In this document: one piece after another, positions 1-6,454 of the stretch | Position numbering within the stretch: the stretch's first letter is position 1 | Layout: each line of letters starts with the position of its first letter | From: Pseudomonadota bacterium | Lineage (GTDB): Bacteria > Pseudomonadota > Alphaproteobacteria > Rhizobiales > Hyphomicrobiaceae | DNA: 7,170 nt | Direction: 5' to 3' | Assembly (NCBI GenBank): GCA_003242645.1 | Contig: QGVC01000183.1 | Location: 1 to 7,170 of the forward strand | Program-made: the position numbers and the translations under genes | The notes under the pieces: generated by a model | What the model was told of the DNA's origin: nothing | Databases searched by the model: none | The model's input: only the letters and a program-made list of their open reading frames with translations

Positions 1-120
1 GTGCGCATCATCCCGAACCACGTCTGCGTGGTGGTCAACATGGTGGACGAGATGATCGCCATCCGCGGTGGCGAGATCGTCGGCGTCATCCCTGTGGCCG
101 CCCGCGGGAAATTGACGTGA
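1..120 (+). CDS. C-terminal end of a D-threonine aldolase / D-serine dehydratase-like PLP enzyme (5' truncated by window)
   Basis: The first 39 codons stay open from base 1 and end at TGA 118-120. The peptide begins VRIIPNHVC and continues with an IRGGEIVGVIPVAARGK tail. The PNHxC motif (His codon 19-21, Cys codon 25-27) followed by an RGG...W/V-PVAARGK-like end is typical of the C-terminal domain of metal-dependent D-threonine aldolases and eukaryotic-type D-serine dehydratases. These are fold-type III PLP enzymes in which that His and Cys bind the metal. They cleave or deaminate D-beta-hydroxy amino acids in the cytosol. The catalytic N-terminal barrel lies outside the window, so the exact substrate cannot be decided. 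The gene converges on the TauE/SafE gene with only 21 bp between the stop codons. The GTG at base 1 should not be read as a start, because the peptide is clearly a fragment. Confidence 0.75.
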   Translation: MRIIPNHVCVVVNMVDEMIAIRGGEIVGVIPVAARGKLT

Positions 121-141
121 CGGATCTTTGGCCGGCTCAAC

Positions 142-1065
142 TCATGGCCGCGTGTCGAGCACGAACAGCTCTTCCGGTTTGATTGTTAGCTCGATCGCCA
201 TGCGGAAGCAAACGGCAAGGACCAGCAATGCGAGTAGAATCCGGAGCTGCTCGGCGTTGAGCTGGCGGCCGATTTTCGTCCCGTACTGCGCACCTAGCAC
301 GCCGCCGATCATGAGCGGCAGCGCGAGAAGGAGATCGACACTGAAATTCTGTGTTGTGTGTAAAATCGTCGCGTAAGCAGCCACGAAGACGACTTGGAAG
401 ACGGACGTTCCGATCGCCACGCGCGTCGGCACACGCATCAGGTAGATGAGCGCCGGTATGATGACGAAGCCGCCGCCGACACCAACAAGCGCCGTCAGCA
501 AGCCGACGAACAGGCCGATAAAGATGGGCGGAATGGCGCTCGCGTAAAGCTTCGACGTGCGAAAGCGCATCTTGAATGGAAGCCCTTGAATCCAAGTGTG
601 TTGGCCGCCCCGACGGCGGGAATATTGCGGTAGCACTTTCCGCTTACGCCACGCCGCGAGGCTCTCCATGAACATCAAGGTGCCGATGACGCCCAGCACG
701 AGCACGTAGCTGAGGGAGATGAACGCATCGATTTGCCCTATGGCCTTGAGCAGCCGCTGAAGCGCGACACCGAGCGTAGCTCCGACGATGCCACCTCCGA
801 GGAGCAGCATGCCCATACGCACGTCGACGTTCTTCGCCTGCCATTGCGTGAATGCGGCAGAAACCGAGACAGCTACGACCTGGCTCACACCGGTGCCAAC
901 GGCCACAAGGGGCGGAACGCCCAAGAAGATCAGGAGTGGTGTGATGACGAAACCGCCGCCGATCCCGAACATCCCCGAGAGCAGGCCCACCGAGAGACCC
1001 ATGGCCAGAAGCATGAGGCCATCGAGAGCCATTCCGGCGACGGGGAGATAGATCGGCAGGAACAT
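142..1065 (-). CDS. TauE/SafE family sulfite/organosulfur anion exporter (integral membrane protein)
   Basis: This is a 307-residue hydrophobic protein with the internal two-fold repeat of the TauE/SafE (DUF81) family. The first repeat carries a GIGGG motif (residues 34-38) followed by TPLLIFLGVPP. The second carries GVGGG (195-199) followed by IPALIYLMRVP. Each repeat is then followed by a [V/A]xGT...Q segment and a glycine-rich LGGGIVG or MIGGVLG helix. About eight membrane helices are visible, with a basic cytosolic linker near 139-172 (WRKRK...RRR). Members export sulfite, sulfoacetate or related anions across the inner membrane; the substrate here is not known. I chose the ATG at 1065 because MFLPIYLPVA matches the usual start of this subgroup. 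However, a TTG at 1131 in the same frame has a better ribosome site (GGGAGG, 6-nt spacing) and would add 22 arginine-rich residues. It is divergent from the efflux operon and convergent with the aldolase-like gene. Confidence 0.9.
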   Translation of the reverse strand: MFLPIYLPVAGMALDGLMLLAMGLSVGLLSGMFGIGGGFVITPLLIFLGVPPLVAVGTGVSQVVAVSVSAAFTQWQAKNVDVRMGMLLLGGGIVGATLGVALQRLLKAIGQIDAFISLSYVLVLGVIGTLMFMESLAAWRKRKVLPQYSRRRGGQHTWIQGLPFKMRFRTSKLYASAIPPIFIGLFVGLLTALVGVGGGFVIIPALIYLMRVPTRVAIGTSVFQVVFVAAYATILHTTQNFSVDLLLALPLMIGGVLGAQYGTKIGRQLNAEQLRILLALLVLAVCFRMAIELTIKPEELFVLDTRP

Positions 1066-1177
1066 CAGATCGCCACGGCAGAAACGGACGCGAGCTACCG
1101 GTGGTGTGGCCCGTAGGGGAAGACCACGCAAGGCATGCCTCCCACCGCGGCCACGCCGATTGCAACTGACCTGTTTC

Positions 1178-1196
1178 GGGTCTGCTGTCCAGACCC
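1178..1196. repeat. Inverted repeat, 7-bp arms (GGGTCTG / CAGACCC), 5-nt centre
   Basis: The arms at 1178-1184 and 1190-1196 are perfectly complementary around CTGTC. No T-run follows on either strand, so it does not look like an intrinsic terminator. Lying 47 bp upstream of the alternative TTG start of the TauE/SafE gene (113 bp upstream of the ATG), it could be a regulator-binding site or an RNA hairpin in that gene's leader. Its function is unproven. Confidence 0.4.
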
Positions 1197-1215
1197 AGGG
1201 CCGCTTCGGATGGCG

Positions 1216-1235
1216 CTTCGCTTCAGAAAGCGAAG
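1216..1235. repeat. Inverted repeat, 6-bp arms (CTTCGC / GCGAAG), 8-nt loop
   Basis: The arms at 1216-1221 and 1230-1235 are complementary. The left arm overlaps the second copy of a CGCTTCG direct repeat (1202-1208, 1214-1220). There is no T-run, so a terminator is unlikely. In GC-rich DNA a dyad of this size can arise by chance. Confidence 0.3.
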
Positions 1236-1304
1236 TGGTGGTGCGGCGATGCTGCTGTTCTTCGAGAACACCGGCGCCCGCTGATCGTTCGCGAGAGTTC
1301 GAGA

Positions 1305-1321
1305 GGCGCTAGCGCAGCGCC
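1305..1321. repeat. Inverted repeat GGCGCT / AGCGCC directly upstream of the -35 box
   Basis: The 6-bp arms at 1305-1310 and 1316-1321 enclose AGCGC. The same bases also contain the perfect palindrome GCGCTAGCGC (1306-1315). It ends two bases before the TTGACA box of the efflux-operon promoter, which is where an activator or second repressor site could lie. This is suggested by position only. Confidence 0.35.
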
Positions 1322-1323
1322 GC

Positions 1324-1354
1324 TTGACACCCGCCTATGCCGGTGAAATATATC
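1324..1354 (+). promoter_or_regulatory. Candidate sigma-70-type promoter for the tetR-adaptor-pump operon
   Basis: A perfect -35 hexamer TTGACA lies at 1324-1329. The A/T-rich run AATATATC follows, offering -10 candidates AATATA (1347-1352, 17-bp spacer) or TATATC (1349-1354, 19-bp spacer, the closer match to consensus). The run stands out in this GC-rich region. Transcription would begin near 1361, leaving a leader of about 23 nt before the ATG at 1384. This placement also argues against the in-frame TTG at 1324 being a start codon, because that TTG is part of the -35 box. Confidence 0.5.
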
Positions 1355-1356
1355 CG

Positions 1357-1366
1357 ACCGTTCGGT
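1357..1366. promoter_or_regulatory. Candidate TetR operator (ACCG-TT-CGGT palindrome)
   Basis: The arms ACCG (1357-1360) and CGGT (1363-1366) form a perfect 4+4 dyad around TT. It lies just after the -10 candidates and over the expected transcription start, 18 bp before the repressor's start codon. TetR-family repressors usually bind short palindromes of this kind in their own promoters, so autoregulation is the natural reading. Binding by this protein is inferred from position and symmetry only. Confidence 0.5.
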
Positions 1367-1383
1367 TAGAAATCGGATGCCCG

Positions 1384-1968
1384 ATGGGCCGTCTTAAAGT
1401 CATCGACAGGGATGCTGTGCTGTCTGCGGCCGAAAGGGTCGTCAGGCGGGATGGTGCGGCGCGGCTGACCATTGAGGCGGTTGCCGCCGAGGCCGGCATC
1501 AGCAAGGCCAGCGTCCTCTATGACTACAAGACGAAGCAGGCCCTCATCAAAGCGGTGGTCGAGCGTCGCGTCGCGGCCGAATGCCAACGCACGCGCAAGA
1601 TCATCGAGGATCTGAAGGGAACCCCGGATTGCGCAATCCAGGGCTTAATCGCGGCTGTGGCAAATCGCTTACAGTCCGACGCAGACCGTGAGGTCGTGCT
1701 GGGTCTCACTGCCGCACTTGCGCAGGATCCGGAGCTCCGGGCGCCGATTCAGGAAAAATGCCGCCAACAAATTGCCGAAATTCTGGAAACTTCTTCGCGG
1801 CCCCGACACGCACTCCTTGCCTTCCTGGCACTCGAGGGCTTGAAGCTACTTGAGTGTCTAGGCATCTACACGTGGCCAGAGGATGAGCGTAAGCGGCTGC
1901 TGGAGGATATCTCCAGTCTTGCGGCTGGAAAGCTGGTGGCCGAACGGGGGCGGAGCGCTCAAGGCTGA
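1384..1968 (+). CDS. TetR/AcrR-family transcriptional repressor
   Basis: This is a 194-residue protein. The N-terminal DNA-binding domain (about residues 8-58) has the TetR helix-turn-helix pattern: LTIEAVAAEAGISKASVLYDY at 28-48, followed by KTKQALIKAVVE. This matches the family signature V-A-x-x-A-G-[IV]-S-x-x-x-[LV]-Y-x-[HY]-[FY]-x-x-K. The remaining roughly 135 residues are helical and variable, as expected for the ligand-binding and dimerisation domain; I cannot predict the ligand. The reading frame is open back to a TTG at 1324, but that TTG is the -35 box of the likely promoter, so ATG 1384 was preferred. No good ribosome site precedes it. The gene leads the efflux cluster on the same strand, 77 bp before the adaptor, so it probably represses its own operon. 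Its codon use is somewhat richer in A/T-ending codons than the pump gene. Confidence 0.9.
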   Translation: MGRLKVIDRDAVLSAAERVVRRDGAARLTIEAVAAEAGISKASVLYDYKTKQALIKAVVERRVAAECQRTRKIIEDLKGTPDCAIQGLIAAVANRLQSDADREVVLGLTAALAQDPELRAPIQEKCRQQIAEILETSSRPRHALLAFLALEGLKLLECLGIYTWPEDERKRLLEDISSLAAGKLVAERGRSAQG

Positions 1969-2001
1969 GATCGGGTCAACCAATGGACTAACGCCCAGCG
2001 A

Positions 2002-2011
2002 CGAAGCTTCG
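2002..2011. repeat. Perfect 10-bp palindrome CGAAGCTTCG in the tetR-adaptor gap
   Basis: It lies in the 77-bp gap (1969-2045) between the repressor and adaptor genes. It does not resemble the ACCG-TT-CGGT site upstream of the repressor, and no T-run follows. I see no convincing promoter in this gap. It may be chance, a weak hairpin, or a processing site between the two genes. Confidence 0.3.
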
Positions 2012-2032
2012 CCTCATCTCAAGAGATTGGCC

Positions 2033-2036
2033 AGGA
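2033..2036 (+). promoter_or_regulatory. Ribosome binding site of the adaptor gene (AGGA)
   Basis: AGGA lies 9 nt before the ATG at 2046. The spacing is slightly long but acceptable. It supports that ATG as the start, as does the signal sequence that follows directly. Confidence 0.5.
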
Positions 2037-2045
2037 ACGACATCA

Positions 2046-3236
2046 ATGCCGGCCCTTTCGTTGCGCAAGTATGCAGTGGCTGCTGCCGCGTTTCTCGCGG
2101 CCTGCCTTCCCGCATCCGCGGCGGATCCTGGAGCCACGCCGCCTCCGGTAACCGTTAGCATCATAACGACCGAGAAGCAGGACCTGCCAATCCTGGAAGA
2201 GCTCCCCGGCCGTATCGCGCCAATGCGGATCGCGGAGGTGCGCCCGCGCGTGTCCGGCATCGTGATCGAGCGGGTGTTCACACAGGGCAGCCTCGTGAAA
2301 GAAGGCGATGTGCTCTACCGGATCGATCCGGAGCCGTTCAGAGTGCAGGTCGAAAGCGCTAAGGCCACCCTGCGGCGCGCGGAGGCAGCGCAGCTTCGTG
2401 CACGGCAACAGGCTGATCGGCAGCGGGAGCTGCACAAGCGCAACATCTCAAGCCCACAGCAGCTCGAGGAGGCCCTCGCGGCGCTGGCCCAGGCGGACGC
2501 CGACGTTGCGGCTGCGCAAGCGGGGCTGAGAGCGGCGGAGCTCAATCTGCATTACACGGAGGTGCGGGCGCCGATCTCGGGTCGTATCGGGCGCGCGCTC
2601 ATCACGGAAGGCGCGCTCGTGGATAGCTCGGACAAGCTCGCCACGATCCAGCAGCTCGATCCTGTCTACGCAGACTTCACGCAGTCGGTGAATGCCCTAA
2701 GAGCGCTGCGCCGGGCCGTACGGGAAGGGCTCATCTCGAGCGTCAGTGAGGACGAAATGAAGGTCCAGCTGCGCTTCGATGACGGGACCGAGTATCCCTA
2801 TCCAGGGCGGTTGCTGTTTTCAGAGGCCACCGTCGAGGCAACCACCGGCCAAGTCATCATGCGCGGTCAGTTTCCAAATCCCGACGGCGATTTGCTGCCG
2901 GGCATGTATGTCCGCGTGGTCGTCGAGCAGGGCGTTCAGCACGATGTCATCGCTGTGCCCCAGCAGGCGGTGCAGCGGGACGCCTCCGGCCGGTCGCAAG
3001 TCTATGTCGTGAAGCCCGACGGCACAGTGGAGCTGCGGACCGTCCGTACCGGGCGCGTTGTCGGCAACAACTGGGTCATCGAGGAGGGCCTGGCGGCGGG
3101 AGAGCGTGTCGTCGTCGAAGGCTTCCAGAAAATCCGCCCGGGCGTAACGGTCGACGCTCAGGCCTGGAAGCACGACGTGAACGCGCCAACGCGCACTGCG
3201 AAGAGGACGGACGCTGCGCAGAGCAGCCCTCACTGA
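2046..3236 (+). CDS. RND efflux periplasmic adaptor subunit (AcrA/MexA type, membrane fusion protein)
   Basis: This 396-residue protein is almost the length of AcrA (397). An N-terminal signal (basic RK at 7-8, hydrophobic 9-19) is followed by both a lipobox-like LAAC (17-20) and a possible signal peptidase I site after ASA (23-25). It could therefore be a lipoprotein like AcrA or a free periplasmic protein. The first lipoyl half is near 62-97 (RPRVSGIVIERVFTQGSLVKEGDVLYRIDP). A long alpha-hairpin rich in Ala, Gln, Arg and Glu spans about 98-168. The second lipoyl half follows with RAPISGRIGRALITEGALV (174-192). The beta-barrel and membrane-proximal domains occupy about 205-372, including the typical LLPGMYVRV (283-291) and IAVPQQAVQRD (302-312). 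The protein bridges the inner-membrane pump to an outer-membrane channel. The pump gene follows after 24 bp, so the two are surely co-transcribed. Confidence 0.95.
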   Translation: MPALSLRKYAVAAAAFLAACLPASAADPGATPPPVTVSIITTEKQDLPILEELPGRIAPMRIAEVRPRVSGIVIERVFTQGSLVKEGDVLYRIDPEPFRVQVESAKATLRRAEAAQLRARQQADRQRELHKRNISSPQQLEEALAALAQADADVAAAQAGLRAAELNLHYTEVRAPISGRIGRALITEGALVDSSDKLATIQQLDPVYADFTQSVNALRALRRAVREGLISSVSEDEMKVQLRFDDGTEYPYPGRLLFSEATVEATTGQVIMRGQFPNPDGDLLPGMYVRVVVEQGVQHDVIAVPQQAVQRDASGRSQVYVVKPDGTVELRTVRTGRVVGNNWVIEEGLAAGERVVVEGFQKIRPGVTVDAQAWKHDVNAPTRTAKRTDAAQSSPH

Positions 3237-3260
3237 TCGAACAGCAAGGCAGAATTTCAC

Positions 3261-6200
3261 ATGCCGAGTTTCTTCATCGATCGGCCCATCTTCGCCTGGG
3301 TCGTGGCCATCTTCATCATGCTGGCGGGCATTATCTCCATCCCGCTCCTGCCAGTCTCGCAATACCCGAAGGTGGCCCCGCCGCAGATTTCGATCACGGC
3401 GAACTATCCCGGCGCGTCGCCTGAGGACATGTACCTCAGTGTGACACGGCCGATCGAGGAGGAGCTCAACGGCGTCCCGGGGCTCCTGTACTTCGAGTCG
3501 ACCTCGGACTCGTCCGGCCGCATCAACATCACGGCGACATTCGCACCCGGAACACCGATCGGCGAGGCACAGGTTGAGGTGCAGAACCGCGTCCGCCGGG
3601 TCGAGCCGCGCCTGCCGCAAGCCGTCGTCGACCAGGGCATGCGCATCGAGCAGGCGGGCGCGGGCTTCCTGCTGGTGATCGCGCTCCGTTCGCCTGATGG
3701 CTCCTACGACAACGTCGCCCTTGGCGACTACCTCAACCGCAACGTCATCGGTGAAATCCGGCGCATCGACGGCGTCGGCAGCGCCACGCTGTTCGCCACG
3801 CAGCGGTCGATGCGCATCTGGATGGATCCGGACAAGATGCTGGGTCTCAACCTGACGGCCGGCGACATCATTGCTGCCATCCGCGCCCAGAACGCCCAGG
3901 TCGCTGCCGGCCGCATCGGTGCTCAGCCCAACCCGCTTACCCAGCAGATCACGGCGAACGTTCTCGTCAAAGGGCAGCTCACCTCACCCGAAGAATTCGG
4001 CTCGATCGTGCTCAGGGCCAATCCGGACGGCTCGCTGGTCCGCCTGCGTGATGTTGCCACCGTCGAGATAGGCGGGGAGAACTACAACTTTTCTACGCGC
4101 CTGAACCGCCAGCCGACGGCCGGCATCGGCGTGCAGCTTTCGCCGACGGGCAATGCGCTCGCCACGTCCGAGGCCATTCGTGCCAAGATGGAGGAGCTCG
4201 CCAAGTTCTTCCCGCCCGGCCTCGAGTACACCATCCCCTACGACACGTCGCCGTTCGTCAAGGTCTCCATCGAAAAGGTGCTGCACACGCTGGTCGAGGC
4301 GGTCGTGCTCGTCTTCTTGGTGATGCTGCTCTTCCTGCAGAGCTTCCGCTACACGATTATCCCGACCATCGTCGTGCCGGTGGCGCTCCTCGGCACCTGC
4401 GCCGTGATGCTGGCGACGGGATTCTCCATCAACGTGCTCACCATGTTCGCGATGGTGCTCGCCATCGGCATCCTCGTCGATGACGCCATCGTCGTGGTCG
4501 AGAACGTCGAGCGCATCATGTCGGAGGAGGGGCTGCCGCCGCGCGAGGCAACGCGCAAGGCCATGGGGCAGATCACCGGCGCCATCATCGGCATCACGCT
4601 CGTGCTCGCGGCGGTATTCGTGCCGATGGGCTTCTTCCCAGGCGCGGTCGGCGTCATCTACCGCCAGTTCAGCCTGACAATGGTGGTCTCGATCCTGTTC
4701 TCGGCGTTCCTGGCCCTGTCGCTGACGCCGGCGCTTTGCGCGACGCTGCTGAAGCCGGTGCCAGCGGGGTACCATCGCACGAGGGGCGGGTTTGCCGGAT
4801 GGTTCAACCGCAACTTCGAAAGGACCACGCGGGGCTACACCAGCGTTGTTGCGCGGGTTGTCAGGCGTGCCGGCCGGTTGATGGTCATTTACCTCGCCCT
4901 GCTCGTCGGACTCGGGTGGGCCTATTTGCGCCTGCCGACGGCGTTCATTCCGAACGAGGACCAGGGCTACCTGATCGTCGACATCCAGACGCCGCCGGAG
5001 GCCAGCGCCAACCGTACCCTCGAGGTGATCAAGCAGGTCGAGGATGCGTTCCTTTCGGACGAGGCCGTCGAGCGCATCTTCGCCATCCAAGGTTTCAGCT
5101 TCTCGGGCGCCGGACAGAATGCCGGCCTTGCCTTCGTCACGCTCAAGGATTGGAGCGTGCGTGGCCCTGAGAATTCGGCGGCTGCGGTCGCGGCGCGCGC
5201 CAACGCCAAGCTCTGGCAAATCAGGGACGCAGTAACCTTCGCGCTGTCGCCGCCGCCCATCCAGGGTCTTGGCACGACGAGCGGCTTCACCTTCCGCCTC
5301 CAGGACCGCGGTGGCCTGGGTCAGGCGGCGCTTGCTGCTGCGAGAGATCAGCTCCTGGCCGCCGCATCGCAAAGTCCGGTGCTGACCGGTCTGCGCGTGG
5401 AGGGCCTGCCGGACGCGGCCCAGGTCCACCTGATCATCGACCGCGAAAAGGCCAACACCTTCGGCGTGGCATTCTCGGACATCAACGCCACGATCTCTGC
5501 CAACCTCGGCTCCAGCTACGTCAACGACTTTCCGAATGCTGGGCGCATGCAGCGCGTCGTTGTGCAGGCGGGCGAGCAGGCGCGTATGCAGACCGAGGAT
5601 TTGCTCAACATCAACGTGCGTAACGCTGCAGGCGGAATGGTGCCGCTGTCGGCGTTTGCCCACGTGGAGTGGGTGAAGGGGCCGATGCAGGTGGTTGGCT
5701 ACAACGGCTACCCGGCGGTCCGTATCAGCGGACAGGCAGCGGAGGGGTACTCGTCGGGTGACGCGATTGCCGAGATGGAGCGGCTCGCGGCCAATCTCCC
5801 GCAGGGGTTCGGCTACGAGTGGACCGGCCAGTCACTGCAGGAGATCCAGTCGGGAGCGCTCGCACCGCTGCTGATTGGGCTCAGCATCCTGTTCGTGTTT
5901 CTGCTTCTGGCCGCGCTCTACGAGAGCTGGACGATTCCGCTGGCCGTCATGCTCGTGGTGCCGCTGGGCGTCATCGGCTCGGTGATTGCAGTCACGCTGC
6001 GGGGTATGCCGAACGACGTCTACTTCATGGTCGGCCTTATCGCGATCATCGGCTTGTCGGCAAAGAATGCGATCCTGATCGTCGAGTTCGCGAAGGATCT
6101 GCGGAAGGAAGGCATGTCGATCTACGACGCGACCATCGAGGCGGCCCGCCTGCGCTTCCGTCCGATCCTGATGACCTCGCTCGCCTTCACGCTGGGCGTC

Positions 6201-6431
6201 GTGCCGCTCGCGGTCGCGACTGGCGCCAGCGCGGCCAGCCAAAATGCGATCGGCACCGGCGTGCTGGGCGGCATGATCTCGGCCACGGTCCTTGCAGTGA
6301 TCTTCGTGCCGGCGTTCTTCGTGTTTGTGATGCGCATTTTCGATCGCACCGCCCGTGCAGAAATCCGCGCAGACCGGGAGTCGGACGGAGCCGAGCCCCC
6401 GCAGGCCCAGCCGGCACACACCGAGGCTTGA
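3261..6431 (+). CDS. RND multidrug efflux pump, inner-membrane permease (AcrB/MexB type, HAE1 family)
   Basis: This 1056-residue protein aligns closely by eye with AcrB (1049), starting MPSFFIDRPIFAWVVAIFIM. It has the HAE1 layout of two repeats, each with one membrane helix, a large porter/docking loop and five more helices (TM2-4 near 340-414). The proton-relay residues are intact: D407 and D408 in GILVDDAIVVVEN, K935 in LSAKNAIL, R965 and T972 (AcrB K940, R971, T978). The six phenylalanines of the AcrB distal drug pocket also map: F136, F178, F607, F612, F614 and F625. The switch loop reads GFSFSGAG (611-618). The pump works as a trimer that exports drugs, detergents or solvents by proton antiport; the actual substrate range cannot be read from sequence. 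The ribosome site is weak (AAGG, 11-nt spacing), so translation may depend partly on coupling with the adaptor. No outer-membrane factor follows, only the convergent tex gene 23 bp on. Confidence 0.97.
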   Translation: MPSFFIDRPIFAWVVAIFIMLAGIISIPLLPVSQYPKVAPPQISITANYPGASPEDMYLSVTRPIEEELNGVPGLLYFESTSDSSGRINITATFAPGTPIGEAQVEVQNRVRRVEPRLPQAVVDQGMRIEQAGAGFLLVIALRSPDGSYDNVALGDYLNRNVIGEIRRIDGVGSATLFATQRSMRIWMDPDKMLGLNLTAGDIIAAIRAQNAQVAAGRIGAQPNPLTQQITANVLVKGQLTSPEEFGSIVLRANPDGSLVRLRDVATVEIGGENYNFSTRLNRQPTAGIGVQLSPTGNALATSEAIRAKMEELAKFFPPGLEYTIPYDTSPFVKVSIEKVLHTLVEAVVLVFLVMLLFLQSFRYTIIPTIVVPVALLGTCAVMLATGFSINVLTMFAMVLAIGILVDDAIVVVENVERIMSEEGLPPREATRKAMGQITGAIIGITLVLAAVFVPMGFFPGAVGVIYRQFSLTMVVSILFSAFLALSLTPALCATLLKPVPAGYHRTRGGFAGWFNRNFERTTRGYTSVVARVVRRAGRLMVIYLALLVGLGWAYLRLPTAFIPNEDQGYLIVDIQTPPEASANRTLEVIKQVEDAFLSDEAVERIFAIQGFSFSGAGQNAGLAFVTLKDWSVRGPENSAAAVAARANAKLWQIRDAVTFALSPPPIQGLGTTSGFTFRLQDRGGLGQAALAAARDQLLAAASQSPVLTGLRVEGLPDAAQVHLIIDREKANTFGVAFSDINATISANLGSSYVNDFPNAGRMQRVVVQAGEQARMQTEDLLNINVRNAAGGMVPLSAFAHVEWVKGPMQVVGYNGYPAVRISGQAAEGYSSGDAIAEMERLAANLPQGFGYEWTGQSLQEIQSGALAPLLIGLSILFVFLLLAALYESWTIPLAVMLVVPLGVIGSVIAVTLRGMPNDVYFMVGLIAIIGLSAKNAILIVEFAKDLRKEGMSIYDATIEAARLRFRPILMTSLAFTLGVVPLAVATGASAASQNAIGTGVLGGMISATVLAVIFVPAFFVFVMRIFDRTARAEIRADRESDGAEPPQAQPAHTEA

Positions 6432-6454
6432 GCCGGCGAATTCAGTTAGGAGCC

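Larger units (their letters stand above)
1066..1383. other. Divergent intergenic region between the TauE/SafE gene and the tetR-RND operon
   Basis: This stretch of about 320 bp has no convincing gene. It contains a GGGAGG ribosome-site-like sequence for the minus strand (1138-1143), three short inverted repeats (1178-1196, 1216-1235, 1305-1321), a direct repeat CGAGAG (1292-1297 and 1300-1305), the direct repeat CGCTTCG (1202-1208 and 1214-1220), and a plus-strand promoter with an overlapping operator-like palindrome (1324-1366). I could not find a convincing minus-strand -35/-10 pair for the TauE/SafE gene. Confidence 0.6.

Noticed and set aside
1106..1312. 68-codon plus-strand frame in the divergent intergenic region
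   Set aside because: Arg/Cys-rich composition without a recognisable motif, and it overlaps the promoter-side dyads. Nothing supports it as a gene.
1305..1321. Intrinsic terminator at the GGCGCT/AGCGCC hairpin
   Set aside because: No T-run follows on either strand, and it lies directly upstream of a promoter rather than after a gene.
1324..1383. TTG 1324 as the start of the TetR regulator
   Set aside because: The TTG is the first half of a perfect -35 hexamer, and the extra 20 residues would be encoded by the promoter and operator. Family homology begins after ATG 1384.
2820..3620. 266-codon minus-strand open frame spanning the adaptor-pump junction
   Set aside because: It lies opposite two clear genes, has low-complexity charged composition and matches no known fold.
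3984..5663. Very long open frame (559 codons) on the minus strand opposite the pump gene
   Set aside because: Its product is rich in Arg, His, Asp and Glu with no recognisable domain, as expected for the antisense of a GC-rich gene with strong third-position bias. The plus-strand frame is an unmistakable AcrB homologue.
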